Positions 56,197 through 64,000 of a DNA stretch of 64,000 nucleotides are shown here, in pieces; position 1 is the stretch's first letter, and each line of letters opens with the position of its first letter. The translations under genes were made by a program, and so were the position numbers. Source of the DNA: Sphingobacterium corticibacterium (GTDB taxonomy: Bacteria; Bacteroidota; Bacteroidia; Sphingobacteriales; Sphingobacteriaceae); the NCBI RefSeq assembly GCF_004208525.1, contig NZ_SGIT01000002.1, positions 868,001 through 932,000 of the forward strand, written 5' to 3'. The notes beneath the pieces were generated by a model that made no database searches, was not told where the DNA came from, and worked only from the letters and a program-made list of their open reading frames with translations.

Positions 56197-56234
56197 TTGT
56201 GTAACATTATCCTTTCATTATAGCATATTACCAT
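56197..56234. promoter_or_regulatory. Isolated copy (E) of the 38-bp element upstream of araC-type gene
   Basis: The 38-bp element alone, in the same orientation as copy D, matches copy A at 25 of 38 positions by hand count, with CATTATCCTTT and catattaccat. There is no TTTG at the usual distance. It ends 20 bp before the regulator's own -7-like box, so it could mediate autoregulation or act as a second upstream site for operon D. Confidence 0.45.
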
Positions 56235-56254
56235 ACAAAAAGAACTAAAAACTT

Positions 56255-56262
56255 TATATTTG
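56255..56262 (+). promoter_or_regulatory. -7-type promoter box of the araC-type gene
   Basis: TATATTTG is a perfect match to the Bacteroidota -7 consensus TANNTTTG. It lies 67 bp upstream of the ATG at 56,330. No clear -33 TTG is seen. Confidence 0.5.
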
Positions 56263-56329
56263 CATAAAACAAACTAGAATCGTACAGTCGAAAAGATTTA
56301 TTGCGGAATTTATTTAGATAATTAGTTAG

Positions 56330-57205
56330 ATGAAACCTTTATATCGAAAACTTCCGGCAGAATTGGAAAGCTCGTTTTCCGCCCGTCATGATATCATGCC
56401 GAATTTTGGAAATGTATGGCATTATCATGCTGAACTGGAGTTACACTACACCATCCGTGGTGAAGGCATTCGTTTTATAGGGGATAATATCAGTCAATTT
56501 GCGCCCGACGAAATTATCTTGGTGGGTGAAAAGCTATCGCACGCATGGCGCTGTAAGGACGAATATTTTCAAAATAACCCGGATTACAATATCGAAGCAA
56601 TCGTGTTACAATTTCTACCTGAGTGTTTGGGCAAACCTTTACTCCAGCTCCCCGAATCCTATTTGATCCCAAAGTTATTTGAAAGAGCTAAAAGCGGGTT
56701 AATCGTTAAAGGTGAAACCAAACGGAGGGTTGCTGACTTGATGCACGATTGTGTTAACGAAACGGGTCTCGGCAAGGTAATCTCGCTATTACAGATTATA
56801 AAAACATTGGCAGAAAGCGACGAATGTGAAGCTATAGTCAAAACCCAGACAACCTTCCATCAATCCAACGAGGCCGATAACATTCGCTTGAACAATATCT
56901 TCAACTATACCCATACGCACTACAAAAATGATATCACTTTAGAGGAAGTTGCCAATATCGCCAACCTGAGTATCACGTCTTTTTGCCGGTATTTTAAAAT
57001 GATGACCCGAAAGACGTATTACGATTTCCTTGTCGAAATCCGCATCAGCCATGCCTGCCGGCTATTAGTGGAAAACAAGATGCCAACGGAGGTGATCTGT
57101 TTTGAATGTGGTTTCAACAATGTGTCAAATTTCTACCGACATTTTAAAAAGGTTATGGGGTTGACCCCCCTAGAGTACAAGAAGAGGTACTTGAACCGGA
57201 ACTAA
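56330..57205 (+). CDS. AraC-family transcriptional regulator with N-terminal cupin domain
   Basis: 291 aa, cytosolic. The N-terminal cupin-like sensor domain (about 15-100) has NVWHYHAELELHY. The C-terminal AraC DNA-binding domain (about 190-288) has two helix-turn-helix units, LEEVANIANLSITSFCRYFK and VICFECGFNNVSNFYRHFKK. It is encoded divergently from the PUL and is the only regulator gene visible between the PUL and the metal locus. A sugar or uronate could bind the cupin. Nine copies of the shared element, including one in front of its own gene, make it the best candidate for the PUL activator. That link is inference; no binding data exist here. Confidence 0.9.
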   Translation: MKPLYRKLPAELESSFSARHDIMPNFGNVWHYHAELELHYTIRGEGIRFIGDNISQFAPDEIILVGEKLSHAWRCKDEYFQNNPDYNIEAIVLQFLPECLGKPLLQLPESYLIPKLFERAKSGLIVKGETKRRVADLMHDCVNETGLGKVISLLQIIKTLAESDECEAIVKTQTTFHQSNEADNIRLNNIFNYTHTHYKNDITLEEVANIANLSITSFCRYFKMMTRKTYYDFLVEIRISHACRLLVENKMPTEVICFECGFNNVSNFYRHFKKVMGLTPLEYKKRYLNRN

Positions 57206-57208
57206 TCG

Positions 57209-58369
57209 TTAGTTTTTACCCCTCTTTTTACTGGTTTTCTGCCGCTTACCCCACCAGATATAAAACCCGGTAATAGGCAGTGAAGCGCAGATAAGGCTTG
57301 CAAAAAAATAAAGTATTTTGGTGGTGATCCCTCCTATATAGCCCGTATGCAGGCCGTAGTTGGAGCGCATGATCCATTCGGCGAGGCCAGTTTCGTGCAT
57401 AGGTTTACTTGACGAAGGTAGAAGCGCTAGCGTTTGGCGGTCAAAAGACAGATCTCGCCAAGTGCCATTGATCATATCGGTACAAGCGTAGAGGGGCTCA
57501 TCTTCATGGTCATGATCGTCTTCCTCATCCGTATGTTCATGTGGAAAATGTACAATGACAGCTTCCTTGTTGTGTAACGCTATAGATTTACGTACCTTGA
57601 CCCAAACATAGTCTACCGCGTATAACGCTTCGGGAAGGTCTTCGGAACCGTAATTTTCAGAAGATTGTATTTCCTCCACCGGCGTTTTGGTTGGATACCC
57701 TCCGGTCATCCATACGACACTTTGGCGTAACCAGGGGAAAGACATGATCAATCCCGTGAATGCCATAAGGAGTGCTAATGTAAGAGAATAGAAACCTAAT
57801 ACATTATGAAGGTCGTAGTTGATTCGCTTGAAACGTGCTTTCCAATTGATGCGGAAGCTTTGTTTGACCATTCTTTTGGTCCATTTTTTCGGCCACCAAA
57901 GGATTAGTCCGGATCCCGTGATGAAAAAGAATATAAAGGTTGCCCAACCAACGATCGGACGGCCTATCTGAGGAGACATCCAAAGGTGGCGATGTCCCTC
58001 ATCCATAAAATGAAAAACATCTTCATGCGGCACTTCGGCAATGATGTCCGCTGTATAGGGGTTAACGTAGACAAAATGATCACTTCCCTCCAGCGATACG
58101 CGTACCGATTTATTCAACCCCCAATACCAAGCACTGACGATCTCCTTATCTGGATACCTTTCTTTAACACTTTGGTAGATCCTGGAAGGAGGTAATTGGC
58201 TGTCTGCATCTTGCACTATCACGCTGGTATAGTCAGAAAATAGATACTTGAGTTCCTCTTGGAAAACCAATACGCAGCCGGTAATCGACAAGATGATCAC
58301 GATAACACCGGATACCAGCCCAAACCACAGATGAAGCCAGGCGTTCACCTTTAGGATTTTCTTTTTCAT
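57209..58369 (-). CDS. PepSY-associated transmembrane protein with His/acid-rich loop
   Basis: 386 aa, inner membrane. Four transmembrane segments fit: about 16-37, 138-160, 190-212 and 350-374. The start LHLWFGLVSGVIVIILSITGC and the IGRPIVGWATFIFFFITGSGL segment are typical of PepSY_TM proteins, often linked to siderophore or metal uptake and suspected of reductase roles. Residues 274-291 form an unusual loop, FPHEHTDEEDDHDHEDE, rich in His and acidic residues, likely a periplasmic metal-binding site. The stop codon faces that of the regulator gene with 3 bp between. It is downstream of the receptor and DUF4374 genes but behind an internal terminator. Confidence 0.85.
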   Translation of the reverse strand: MKKKILKVNAWLHLWFGLVSGVIVIILSITGCVLVFQEELKYLFSDYTSVIVQDADSQLPPSRIYQSVKERYPDKEIVSAWYWGLNKSVRVSLEGSDHFVYVNPYTADIIAEVPHEDVFHFMDEGHRHLWMSPQIGRPIVGWATFIFFFITGSGLILWWPKKWTKRMVKQSFRINWKARFKRINYDLHNVLGFYSLTLALLMAFTGLIMSFPWLRQSVVWMTGGYPTKTPVEEIQSSENYGSEDLPEALYAVDYVWVKVRKSIALHNKEAVIVHFPHEHTDEEDDHDHEDEPLYACTDMINGTWRDLSFDRQTLALLPSSSKPMHETGLAEWIMRSNYGLHTGYIGGITTKILYFFASLICASLPITGFYIWWGKRQKTSKKRGKN

Positions 58370-58408
58370 TATGATGTTTTATATATTCTCTCTTCTTTCT
58401 CAAAAAAA

Positions 58409-58438
58409 TATCTTCCTGCATAGGAATGCAGGAAGATA
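58409..58438 (-). terminator. Strong hairpin between DUF4374 and PepSY genes
   Basis: TATCTTCCTGCAT (58,409-58,421) and its complement (58,426-58,438) form a perfect 13-bp stem with a 4-nt loop. On the minus strand it is followed by a run of seven T. It lies inside the apparent operon, 28 bp past the DUF4374 stop, so it probably lowers or ends transcription into the PepSY gene. Confidence 0.85.
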
Positions 58439-58466
58439 GGGGCAATAACTGTTTGCTCTACAAGAA

Positions 58467-59696
58467 TTATTTCAACCTGTATAACATCGGTGTATCACCG
58501 TCGGCACCATCTACACGCGCTCCTCTGGTCAATTTGTCTGTATTGGAATCGTACTCCCAAATATAAACACCATCAGCTGTCGCGTCGTTCACCGCAATGT
58601 AGGCCTTGCCATTATGGACAACACCGGATCTGGAGTTACCTACCAATGGAAAGTCAAGTTTCTTAACCACTTGTTTGGTGTTGATATCAACGATAAGGTA
58701 TTCCCACATATTTGCATACCACCAATCGTTGAATTCCTTGATATGGGTATCGGTGTCATGGGCACTGATCAGCAACACTTTACCGTTCCCTATATACGTC
58801 ACACCCAATTGATTATCGCCATTGCGCTGTGCGCTGATATTGAAGAAATAATCTGGATCAAGTTTATATTCCCCGTCTTTTACACGATAGATAGCCGTGG
58901 GCATATCAGCCTTCCCGCCACCCAGTACCGGCATCGGTATCGTTAGGATATAGGTATAGCCATTATCTTTAAAATTGCTGAAATAGGAATTTCTGACCGT
59001 ACCTAAAGGCGCAGAACGGTCGTCTTCGCCGGTCACTTCTAAGTTCGTCATGCTCGGATAATCCAACACCGCAGTATAGGACTTGTCGTAATGTACCTCT
59101 GTTGCTTCATTATAAAGTCCATACCCTAAAAACAGCTTATTCCCTTGGGGAATAACCGAAAACACCCTTCTGGAATGGTCGGCGGGAATAGCGGTCTTGT
59201 CGAATTCCCCACTTTTCACAACCGTCATTTTATCGACATCGACGATAGCGTAATGGTTTCCTGACCTCGGTCCAAATATGAGTTCGCTATCGCTAACCCA
59301 AGCATGCCATCCCAGATAAAGACTAGGTATGTGGGAGAAAGGTATTTCTTGGATAACTTTTAATACACCATCTTCGAAACGGTATTTCCCAAATTTATTA
59401 GCGTCTGGATTAACATGGTAGATATCACGTCCTTTTTGCATCACGTTCTCTTCCCATGTTAGTATTTCGGAAACATTCGTGCCCTTACCTACCGGAGAGA
59501 TAACGCCACTCATCAGATCTTCTATAGGCAACATATAACGTCCATTATCGGTTCCTACGATAACAGCAAACTCCGGATCTACGATATCTTCGATCTCGGG
59601 CCCGTCATCATCGCTGCAGGATGTCACCAAACCTACGGCAACCAAGCCCAAAACCAAGATAGACAAATGTTTTTTCATGTGTTTTAAATTGTTCAT
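58467..59696 (-). CDS. DUF4374 lipoprotein, beta-propeller
   Basis: 409 aa; the likely start is the Met at 59,678 (MKKHLSILVL), with lipobox GLVTSC followed by SDDDGPE. The mature chain has repeated propeller-like segments (YTYILTIPMPVLGGGKAD and VGNSRSGVVHNGKAYIAV). DUF4374 proteins are found next to TonB-dependent receptors and PepSY proteins in Bacteroidota iron-uptake loci; here it lies 14 bp after the receptor gene. A role in capturing a siderophore or metal complex is inferred; no ligand can be named. Confidence 0.8.
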   Translation of the reverse strand: MNNLKHMKKHLSILVLGLVAVGLVTSCSDDDGPEIEDIVDPEFAVIVGTDNGRYMLPIEDLMSGVISPVGKGTNVSEILTWEENVMQKGRDIYHVNPDANKFGKYRFEDGVLKVIQEIPFSHIPSLYLGWHAWVSDSELIFGPRSGNHYAIVDVDKMTVVKSGEFDKTAIPADHSRRVFSVIPQGNKLFLGYGLYNEATEVHYDKSYTAVLDYPSMTNLEVTGEDDRSAPLGTVRNSYFSNFKDNGYTYILTIPMPVLGGGKADMPTAIYRVKDGEYKLDPDYFFNISAQRNGDNQLGVTYIGNGKVLLISAHDTDTHIKEFNDWWYANMWEYLIVDINTKQVVKKLDFPLVGNSRSGVVHNGKAYIAVNDATADGVYIWEYDSNTDKLTRGARVDGADGDTPMLYRLK

Positions 59697-59710
59697 ATGA
59701 TCTTTTTTAA

Positions 59711-62116
59711 TTAATAAATATTTAAGTTGTATCGGAATTTCAGTGAAACAAATCTCCCCGGTTTTTGAAGTTTGGAGTTATCATAGGCTATCCTGTCCGT
59801 CAGATTTCTACCTTCCAAGGTGAAATTGTAAAGGCCATTTTTAATAGAATAGGTTATTCCAGCATTTTGTATCCATTGGGTGGGTATGTAGTAATTCGTA
59901 GAGCGATCACCGAGTTTGGACCAGGTCGTTGAATACTCTTGTACAAATTGCATAAACCAATTAAATTCTAACCGGCTTCCCTCGCCTAAGAGATCATTTT
60001 TTCCAATGATAAAATCGGTATTACCGTATAACCAAGGTTTATCGGGAAGTCTGTTTTTGTAGCTTATTTTTACCCGGTTGGTACCCTTGACATATTTCTC
60101 ACGATCGACAGCACTCTCATAACTCATATTGGCTGTGAACCGTAGAAGATCGGCGTACGCGTACGTCAACTCAAATTCAGCGCCTTCTACTTTGATTCCG
60201 CCGAAGTTGTAGTATTGACTATAACTCGCTGATGATCCGGCAATGACACCGGGAGGCGTGCGGTGTATATAATTCTCCGCATTTCGATAGAAAACAGCGC
60301 CTGTGATATAAATCGTGTGTAGATCGCGAAGTTTTCTATTATAGAACAATCCCAAGTTATAATTGTCACTATTTTCCGGAATCAGCTCGGTATTAGCCAA
60401 TACGTCCGTTCCATTACCATACAGTTCCACCATGGTGGGTAGACGATATGCATGTTCATACGAGGCCTTGATACCTAGTCCGTTAGCCAGAAAATAGCTT
60501 GATGCTATTCCATATCCGGTATAGCTTTTGGATTGACGGCTCTCCGTATCGTCCTCTTGGAGTACTTTTCCGCCAAAATGGTAGTATTTTCCAAAAATAT
60601 GGTTACGCCATTTCTTATTGAAGAAATCGTGCATATAATTGAGCCCCACCACATGGCGGTCTACACGGTTGTCTTGCCGAAAACTGTGGTTGTAGGGATC
60701 GATTTCATTATAGCTCTTACGGGAATGGCTCGTAAAAGAATGGGTTAGATTTACTGTCTGGTGGGTATTGACCTCGTAATTGAGTGTAGTCTGTATCAAA
60801 TTATTGTATCCCGAATAATGTCGTATAGACTTTGTTGAGCCCATCTCACCTATTCCGGCGGAAAGGGTATCCGGCACACCATCCCAACGGTACCCACGTC
60901 GGGAACTTGTATCGACCACGACCATCTTCTCGTTGGCAGAATTGGCAAATAACGTAGCCGATAACCCATCGACGAATAAATTCTCCTTTCGGTACCGAAG
61001 GCTCGGTATCCAGGTATGGCCCCGTTCATGGACATGGCCAAATACTTTCTGTTGGGTAGCACCTGTCTGCACTTCATTATACGTATTGTTGTAAGTCAGC
61101 CCCAAGACGAAAACATCCGCCCAGCTTTTGTTGGACAATCCTGCCTCCACCTGTGTCATGGCTGATCGGTACGCATCATTGAATCTTCGCGCCGATTTGA
61201 TGATATCAAATCGGTTTGAATTTTCTTTGTCCACCACCTCCAGATATACCCTTGCATCTGGGTTTGTTTTCATCAGGTAATCATTGTCGGAGTAATTGAA
61301 AAAAGAATTTATATTGACATGCAATCCTTTCTTAGGCTCCGTGAAACTACCACTGACGGCGGCACGATGTGTATTGAAAGACCCGAGACTATAGCTCAAA
61401 TCGATGGATTTACGCCGGTCCCGCTTCGTAATAATATTAACCGCCCCACCCAGCGCATCGGATGTTAAATGTGCCGGAGTAACCCCCTTGTAGACCTCGA
61501 TGCGCTCCACAATATTCACCGGGATATTGTTAAAGGACATCCCACTACCATAAGCTTCAATAGGAACCCCATCAATGAAAAACTTGATATGGTTACCGGA
61601 CATGCCGTTAATGGAAAACGAGAAATTAGAGCCCAGACCGCCCTGCTCGCGGATTTTCACACCGGTACTGCGGTTCAATATCTGGTTGATGTCTGTATTG
61701 CTGTTGGCATATTGCTTCGTTTCAATAACGTTAACGTTAAACCCTGATTCCTGAATTTTTCTAGCTTCGCTCTTACCCTGGACTTCAACCTGTTCAATTG
61801 ATTTTTCATTTACCTGCAACATAACATCCAACTGGGTAGCCGTCCCATCCGATAGACGTATGGCCTTGCGTTGGCCATGATATCCTATGGCCGTTACCTC
61901 CACCGTATAGTCCCCCTTTTTCAGTGATGCAAAACGATAGCCACCCCGATCGTCTGTTATGGTGGCACTACCCGTTTCTACAATTTTTACCGTTGCCTGC
62001 GCAATTGAATTGTCCTTTGCATCTTTTACGTGTCCAAAAAGTCCACTATCCTGCGCATTAACCTGGCACACCGTTAAAATCGAGATAAGTGCCATCCCCC
62101 ATCTAAAAACCTCCAT
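59711..62116 (-). CDS. TonB-dependent receptor (siderophore/metal type)
   Basis: 801 aa with a signal peptide (VNAQ). N-terminal carboxypeptidase-regulatory-like domain (about 25-110), plug (about 115-235, with FFIDGVPIEAYGSGMSFNNI and IERIEVYKG-like VERIEVYKGVTP) and a barrel ending in FVSLKFRYNLNIY. It lacks the SusC-type length, so it is a classical receptor for a siderophore, haem or metal complex. It forms an operon with DUF4374 and PepSY genes and is transcribed divergently from the propeller gene at 62,292. The 175-bp divergent gap has CAATCTAAAT- and CAGTCTAAAT-like words that could be an iron-regulator site, weakly supported. Confidence 0.9.
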   Translation of the reverse strand: MEVFRWGMALISILTVCQVNAQDSGLFGHVKDAKDNSIAQATVKIVETGSATITDDRGGYRFASLKKGDYTVEVTAIGYHGQRKAIRLSDGTATQLDVMLQVNEKSIEQVEVQGKSEARKIQESGFNVNVIETKQYANSNTDINQILNRSTGVKIREQGGLGSNFSFSINGMSGNHIKFFIDGVPIEAYGSGMSFNNIPVNIVERIEVYKGVTPAHLTSDALGGAVNIITKRDRRKSIDLSYSLGSFNTHRAAVSGSFTEPKKGLHVNINSFFNYSDNDYLMKTNPDARVYLEVVDKENSNRFDIIKSARRFNDAYRSAMTQVEAGLSNKSWADVFVLGLTYNNTYNEVQTGATQQKVFGHVHERGHTWIPSLRYRKENLFVDGLSATLFANSANEKMVVVDTSSRRGYRWDGVPDTLSAGIGEMGSTKSIRHYSGYNNLIQTTLNYEVNTHQTVNLTHSFTSHSRKSYNEIDPYNHSFRQDNRVDRHVVGLNYMHDFFNKKWRNHIFGKYYHFGGKVLQEDDTESRQSKSYTGYGIASSYFLANGLGIKASYEHAYRLPTMVELYGNGTDVLANTELIPENSDNYNLGLFYNRKLRDLHTIYITGAVFYRNAENYIHRTPPGVIAGSSASYSQYYNFGGIKVEGAEFELTYAYADLLRFTANMSYESAVDREKYVKGTNRVKISYKNRLPDKPWLYGNTDFIIGKNDLLGEGSRLEFNWFMQFVQEYSTTWSKLGDRSTNYYIPTQWIQNAGITYSIKNGLYNFTLEGRNLTDRIAYDNSKLQKPGRFVSLKFRYNLNIY

Positions 62117-62291
62117 TATTATTTAGATTGATTATACATTACACAAGAGAGTAGCTTATCTGTCTATTACCCGAAGGTCGGTATTCAAAAAATGTATTAT
62201 TTTTTTTTCGATGAGAAAGGCTTCGGTATACCGGTCGAATAGGCAACTTACCTATATAAGTTTTGAAACAGTCTAAATTAATTTATTTATC

Positions 62292-63332
62292 ATGAAGAAA
62301 CTCCTAATCGGTTGCTTATTTTTATCACTTGCAACCACCGTGACAGCCCAGGAAACAAAAAAAAGTTTCCATATCAATCAAACGCAAAAATTGAATTGCG
62401 AAGTGTACCAACTGGTGTATAACCCGACAGCAAAAGTTGTATATGTGGCTGGCCCCAAAAAGGGCTTCGATCGGAAAGCCGAGAATTTCGTATATGTACT
62501 CAACGCGGCAGATCTCGCTGTTCAGGATTCTATTTCCGTTGGAAACTATTTGCCTTTTGGGATTGCTTTAAACAATCGCACCCAAACGTTATATGTAGGG
62601 CATTCCTTACAGAACGCAATAAGTGCGATCGATTTAAAATCAAAGAAACAAATCCTCATCCCCAGCGGTAAAGAAAAATCCAAAATCCGGGAAATCGTGG
62701 TAGACGAGCAAAGAAATAAGGTTTATGTATCCGATCACGGCAATCCATCTGTATGGGAAATAGACGGGAAGACCAATATCTACACACGATCTTTCGATAA
62801 AGAAGGCGCCTATCTTTTGGGGCTACAGGTCGATACAGAACGTGGAAAGGTATATGGTACCGACGGAAAAGACATGGAGGGCAATGTATTGGTTTTCAAT
62901 AGTGAAAGCGGCGTATTGGAAGCGGCATATAAAACTTGGTCCTACTGTCCCATGAATATCACCGTGGACAAAGCAAACAACAGAATATTTGTGTCACAGT
63001 CCAATGATAACAACATCACGGTACTGGATGGTGAAACCGGTGAAATCATCAATAAAGTGTATTTGGGTTTCAATACTTCACCGATAGGCTTGGTTTACGA
63101 CGAAAAAAACGATCTCCTGTACACCGCTAATAGAGCTAGCCAGGAAGTAGCAGTCGTTAATGTAAAAGATTATACCGTCTTAGAACGTATCCCAACAAAA
63201 GGATTACCGAATACCATTAGCCTCGATAGCCAAAACAGCATTATTTATGTCACCAATAAGAATGCCGGAAGAAACGGTGATCCTGTCGAAAACGGGAATA
63301 CGGTGATGAAAATTACGAGAGCGCAAGATTAA
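62292..63332 (+). CDS. Secreted YncE-like beta-propeller protein
   Basis: 346 aa with a signal peptide (TVTAQ). Repeats typical of YVTN/YncE propellers occur along the chain, such as VYVAGPKKGFD, LYVGHSLQNAISAIDLKSKK, FVSQSNDNNITVLDGETGEI and IYVTNKNAGRNGDP. Such proteins are periplasmic and of uncertain function; some are iron-regulated. It is divergent from the receptor operon and heads a short run with a 43-aa ORF and a Fur-like gene, so a metal-related role is likely but not shown. Confidence 0.85.
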   Translation: MKKLLIGCLFLSLATTVTAQETKKSFHINQTQKLNCEVYQLVYNPTAKVVYVAGPKKGFDRKAENFVYVLNAADLAVQDSISVGNYLPFGIALNNRTQTLYVGHSLQNAISAIDLKSKKQILIPSGKEKSKIREIVVDEQRNKVYVSDHGNPSVWEIDGKTNIYTRSFDKEGAYLLGLQVDTERGKVYGTDGKDMEGNVLVFNSESGVLEAAYKTWSYCPMNITVDKANNRIFVSQSNDNNITVLDGETGEIINKVYLGFNTSPIGLVYDEKNDLLYTANRASQEVAVVNVKDYTVLERIPTKGLPNTISLDSQNSIIYVTNKNAGRNGDPVENGNTVMKITRAQD

Positions 63333-63353
63333 AATGGGCTGGAAGAAAGAGGT

Positions 63354-63485
63354 ATGATAAAAGTGACCACAAAAGGGATCATAAGAAATACAAACCTGAG
63401 TTATACCAGCCGCTATGGTGATTTGATTTTGCATCACTCGGCATTTCCGGATAACAGCAAAATCATGTACCGGTTTGGCGAATAA
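63354..63485 (+). CDS. Small 43-aa ORF, function unknown
   Basis: ATG at 63,354 and TAA at 63,483-63,485. The product begins MIKVTTKGIIRNTNL and ends KIMYRFGE. It lies 21 bp after the propeller gene and 14 bp before the Fur-like gene, spacing typical of one operon. I recognise no family; it could be a short gene or a remnant of a longer one. Confidence 0.35.
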   Translation: MIKVTTKGIIRNTNLSYTSRYGDLILHHSAFPDNSKIMYRFGE

Positions 63486-63499
63486 TAAATAAGGAATGT

Positions 63500-63742
63500 A
63501 TGCAACGCACGAAAACACAAGAAGCCATCATTAAACTACTTTCATATCATAAAGAATTTTTGGACGGCGAATCCATTTTTCTGAAGCTGAACGCTGACGA
63601 AAAGCATTACAGCTATGCCGCCGTTTACAACGCTATTCGTGTACTGCACGAAGTAGGCGTTATACAAAGTGAGACACAAGCAGCAGGGCGAAAAAAATGT
63701 TACACTATGGCGAGGACATCAGAAAAACAAAACTATTTATGA
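63500..63742 (+). CDS. Short Fur-like winged-helix protein
   Basis: 80 aa, cytosolic. The sequence resembles the N-terminal DNA-binding half of Fur proteins: FLDGESIFLKLNADEKHYS followed by YAAVYNAIRVLHEVGVIQ, the winged-helix recognition region. It ends at about the position where Fur proteins continue into their metal-binding dimerisation domain. The absence of that half, in an iron-type locus, suggests a truncated regulator or one using another dimer interface. A frameshift is not evident in the next 26 bp. It sits behind the propeller gene. Confidence 0.65.
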   Translation: MQRTKTQEAIIKLLSYHKEFLDGESIFLKLNADEKHYSYAAVYNAIRVLHEVGVIQSETQAAGRKKCYTMARTSEKQNYL

Positions 63743-63768
63743 TTATTATTTATATTAATTCTAAATAG

Positions 63769-64000
63769 ATGTATATTTGCGTCGATTTGGAGACCATTGA
63801 AGAAAAAGCTGCACTTTGTATTGACCGCTCTTCTTTCGAAGAGTTGTTTAACACATTCTGGAAACGGATGTATGCTTTTGCAGCCAAAATGACGGAAGAT
63901 GATGAAGATGCAAAAGAAATCGTACAGGAGGTATTCAAATCGCTATGGGAACGCCGTATCGACCTCTCCATTAAAGATGCGGAACGTTACTTATTGCGCT
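63769..64000 (+). CDS. ECF-type RNA polymerase sigma factor (partial, cut by window end)
   Basis: I translated this from ATG at 63,769; the frame is open to base 64,000 (77 residues). FEELFNTFWKRMYAFAAKMT and DDEDAKEIVQEVFKSLWERR match sigma-70 region 2 of ECF factors. In Bacteroidota such genes commonly pair with a FecR-type anti-sigma and a TonB-dependent receptor, which would lie to the right of this window. It starts 26 bp after the Fur-like gene. Confidence 0.85.
   Translation, partial: MYICVDLETIEEKAALCIDRSSFEELFNTFWKRMYAFAAKMTEDDEDAKEIVQEVFKSLWERRIDLSIKDAERYLLR

Noticed and set aside
56164..56234. TTTG partner for element copy E
   Set aside because: The base position 29 bp away is not CAAA; the nearest similar word is shifted by 4 bp, so E is listed as the element alone.
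62117..62291. Iron-regulator (Fur) box in the divergent gap
   Set aside because: Only half-like words (TCTAAAT and its complement) are seen, not a full palindrome; too weak to list as a feature.
1..64000. CRISPR arrays, tRNA/rRNA genes, transposases or prophage genes
   Set aside because: None were recognised on either strand by eye; dedicated tRNA and repeat searches could not be run.

Overview
The window reads as the chromosome of a Bacteroidota bacterium, most likely a Sphingobacteriaceae member (inference from protein style). It carries four SusC/SusD pairs, many lipoproteins with SusD-type signal peptides, TANNTTTG-type promoter elements and no strong Shine-Dalgarno sequences. Almost all of it is one very large polysaccharide utilisation locus (PUL) on the minus strand (about 1-55,800). 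An AraC-type regulator on the plus strand (56,330-57,205) sits at its head, and a separate metal-acquisition locus lies to the right (57,209-64,000). I saw no tRNA, rRNA, CRISPR array or transposase.

PUL layout, read in the direction of transcription (right to left). Operon D: DUF3826 protein, SusC, SusD (55,785-49,766). Operon F: two tandem PL1 pectate lyases (49,611-46,327). Operon G: multidomain PL1 lyase, then a GH29 fucosidase (46,041-42,036). Next come a gene-less degenerate tract (about 41,440-41,960) and a GH105 unsaturated-uronyl hydrolase (41,349-40,126). Operon A: SusC/SusD (39,823-34,914). Operon B: beta-helix lipoprotein, SusC, SusD, small surface lipoprotein (34,337-26,495). Operon C: SusC/SusD (26,126-20,836). 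Operon J: PL1 lyase (20,712-19,159). Operon K is a run of 12 genes of at least 18 kb (18,953 to beyond base 1): beta-helix chimera, GH140-like, GH43-like, beta-propeller plus jelly-roll protein, GH2, GH78, BNR propeller, Fe-alcohol dehydrogenase, DapA-family lyase/aldolase, PdxA-family dehydrogenase, DUF1537 acid-sugar kinase and a sodium:solute symporter.

Together these suggest capture of a complex, branched, uronic-acid-rich plant glycan. Rhamnogalacturonan I with arabinogalactan-type side chains is my best guess. Surface PL1 lyases cut the backbone, SusCD pairs import oligosaccharides, and periplasmic GH105, GH78, GH2, GH43 and GH29 trim them. The symporter and the kinase/PdxA/DapA/ADH cassette would take an acid sugar into central metabolism.

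The most interesting non-coding observation is a shared promoter architecture upstream of eight minus-strand transcription units. A 38-bp AT-rich element is followed, always after exactly 25 bp, by TTTG. A ninth copy without the downstream TTTG lies in front of the araC-type gene. This looks like the binding site of a PUL-wide activator, probably that regulator, used in place of the hybrid two-component or ECF-sigma regulators common in Bacteroidota PULs.

The right-hand locus holds a TonB-dependent receptor, a DUF4374 lipoprotein and a PepSY membrane protein (minus strand). Divergent from it are a beta-propeller protein, a 43-aa ORF, a truncated Fur-like protein and the start of an ECF sigma factor.
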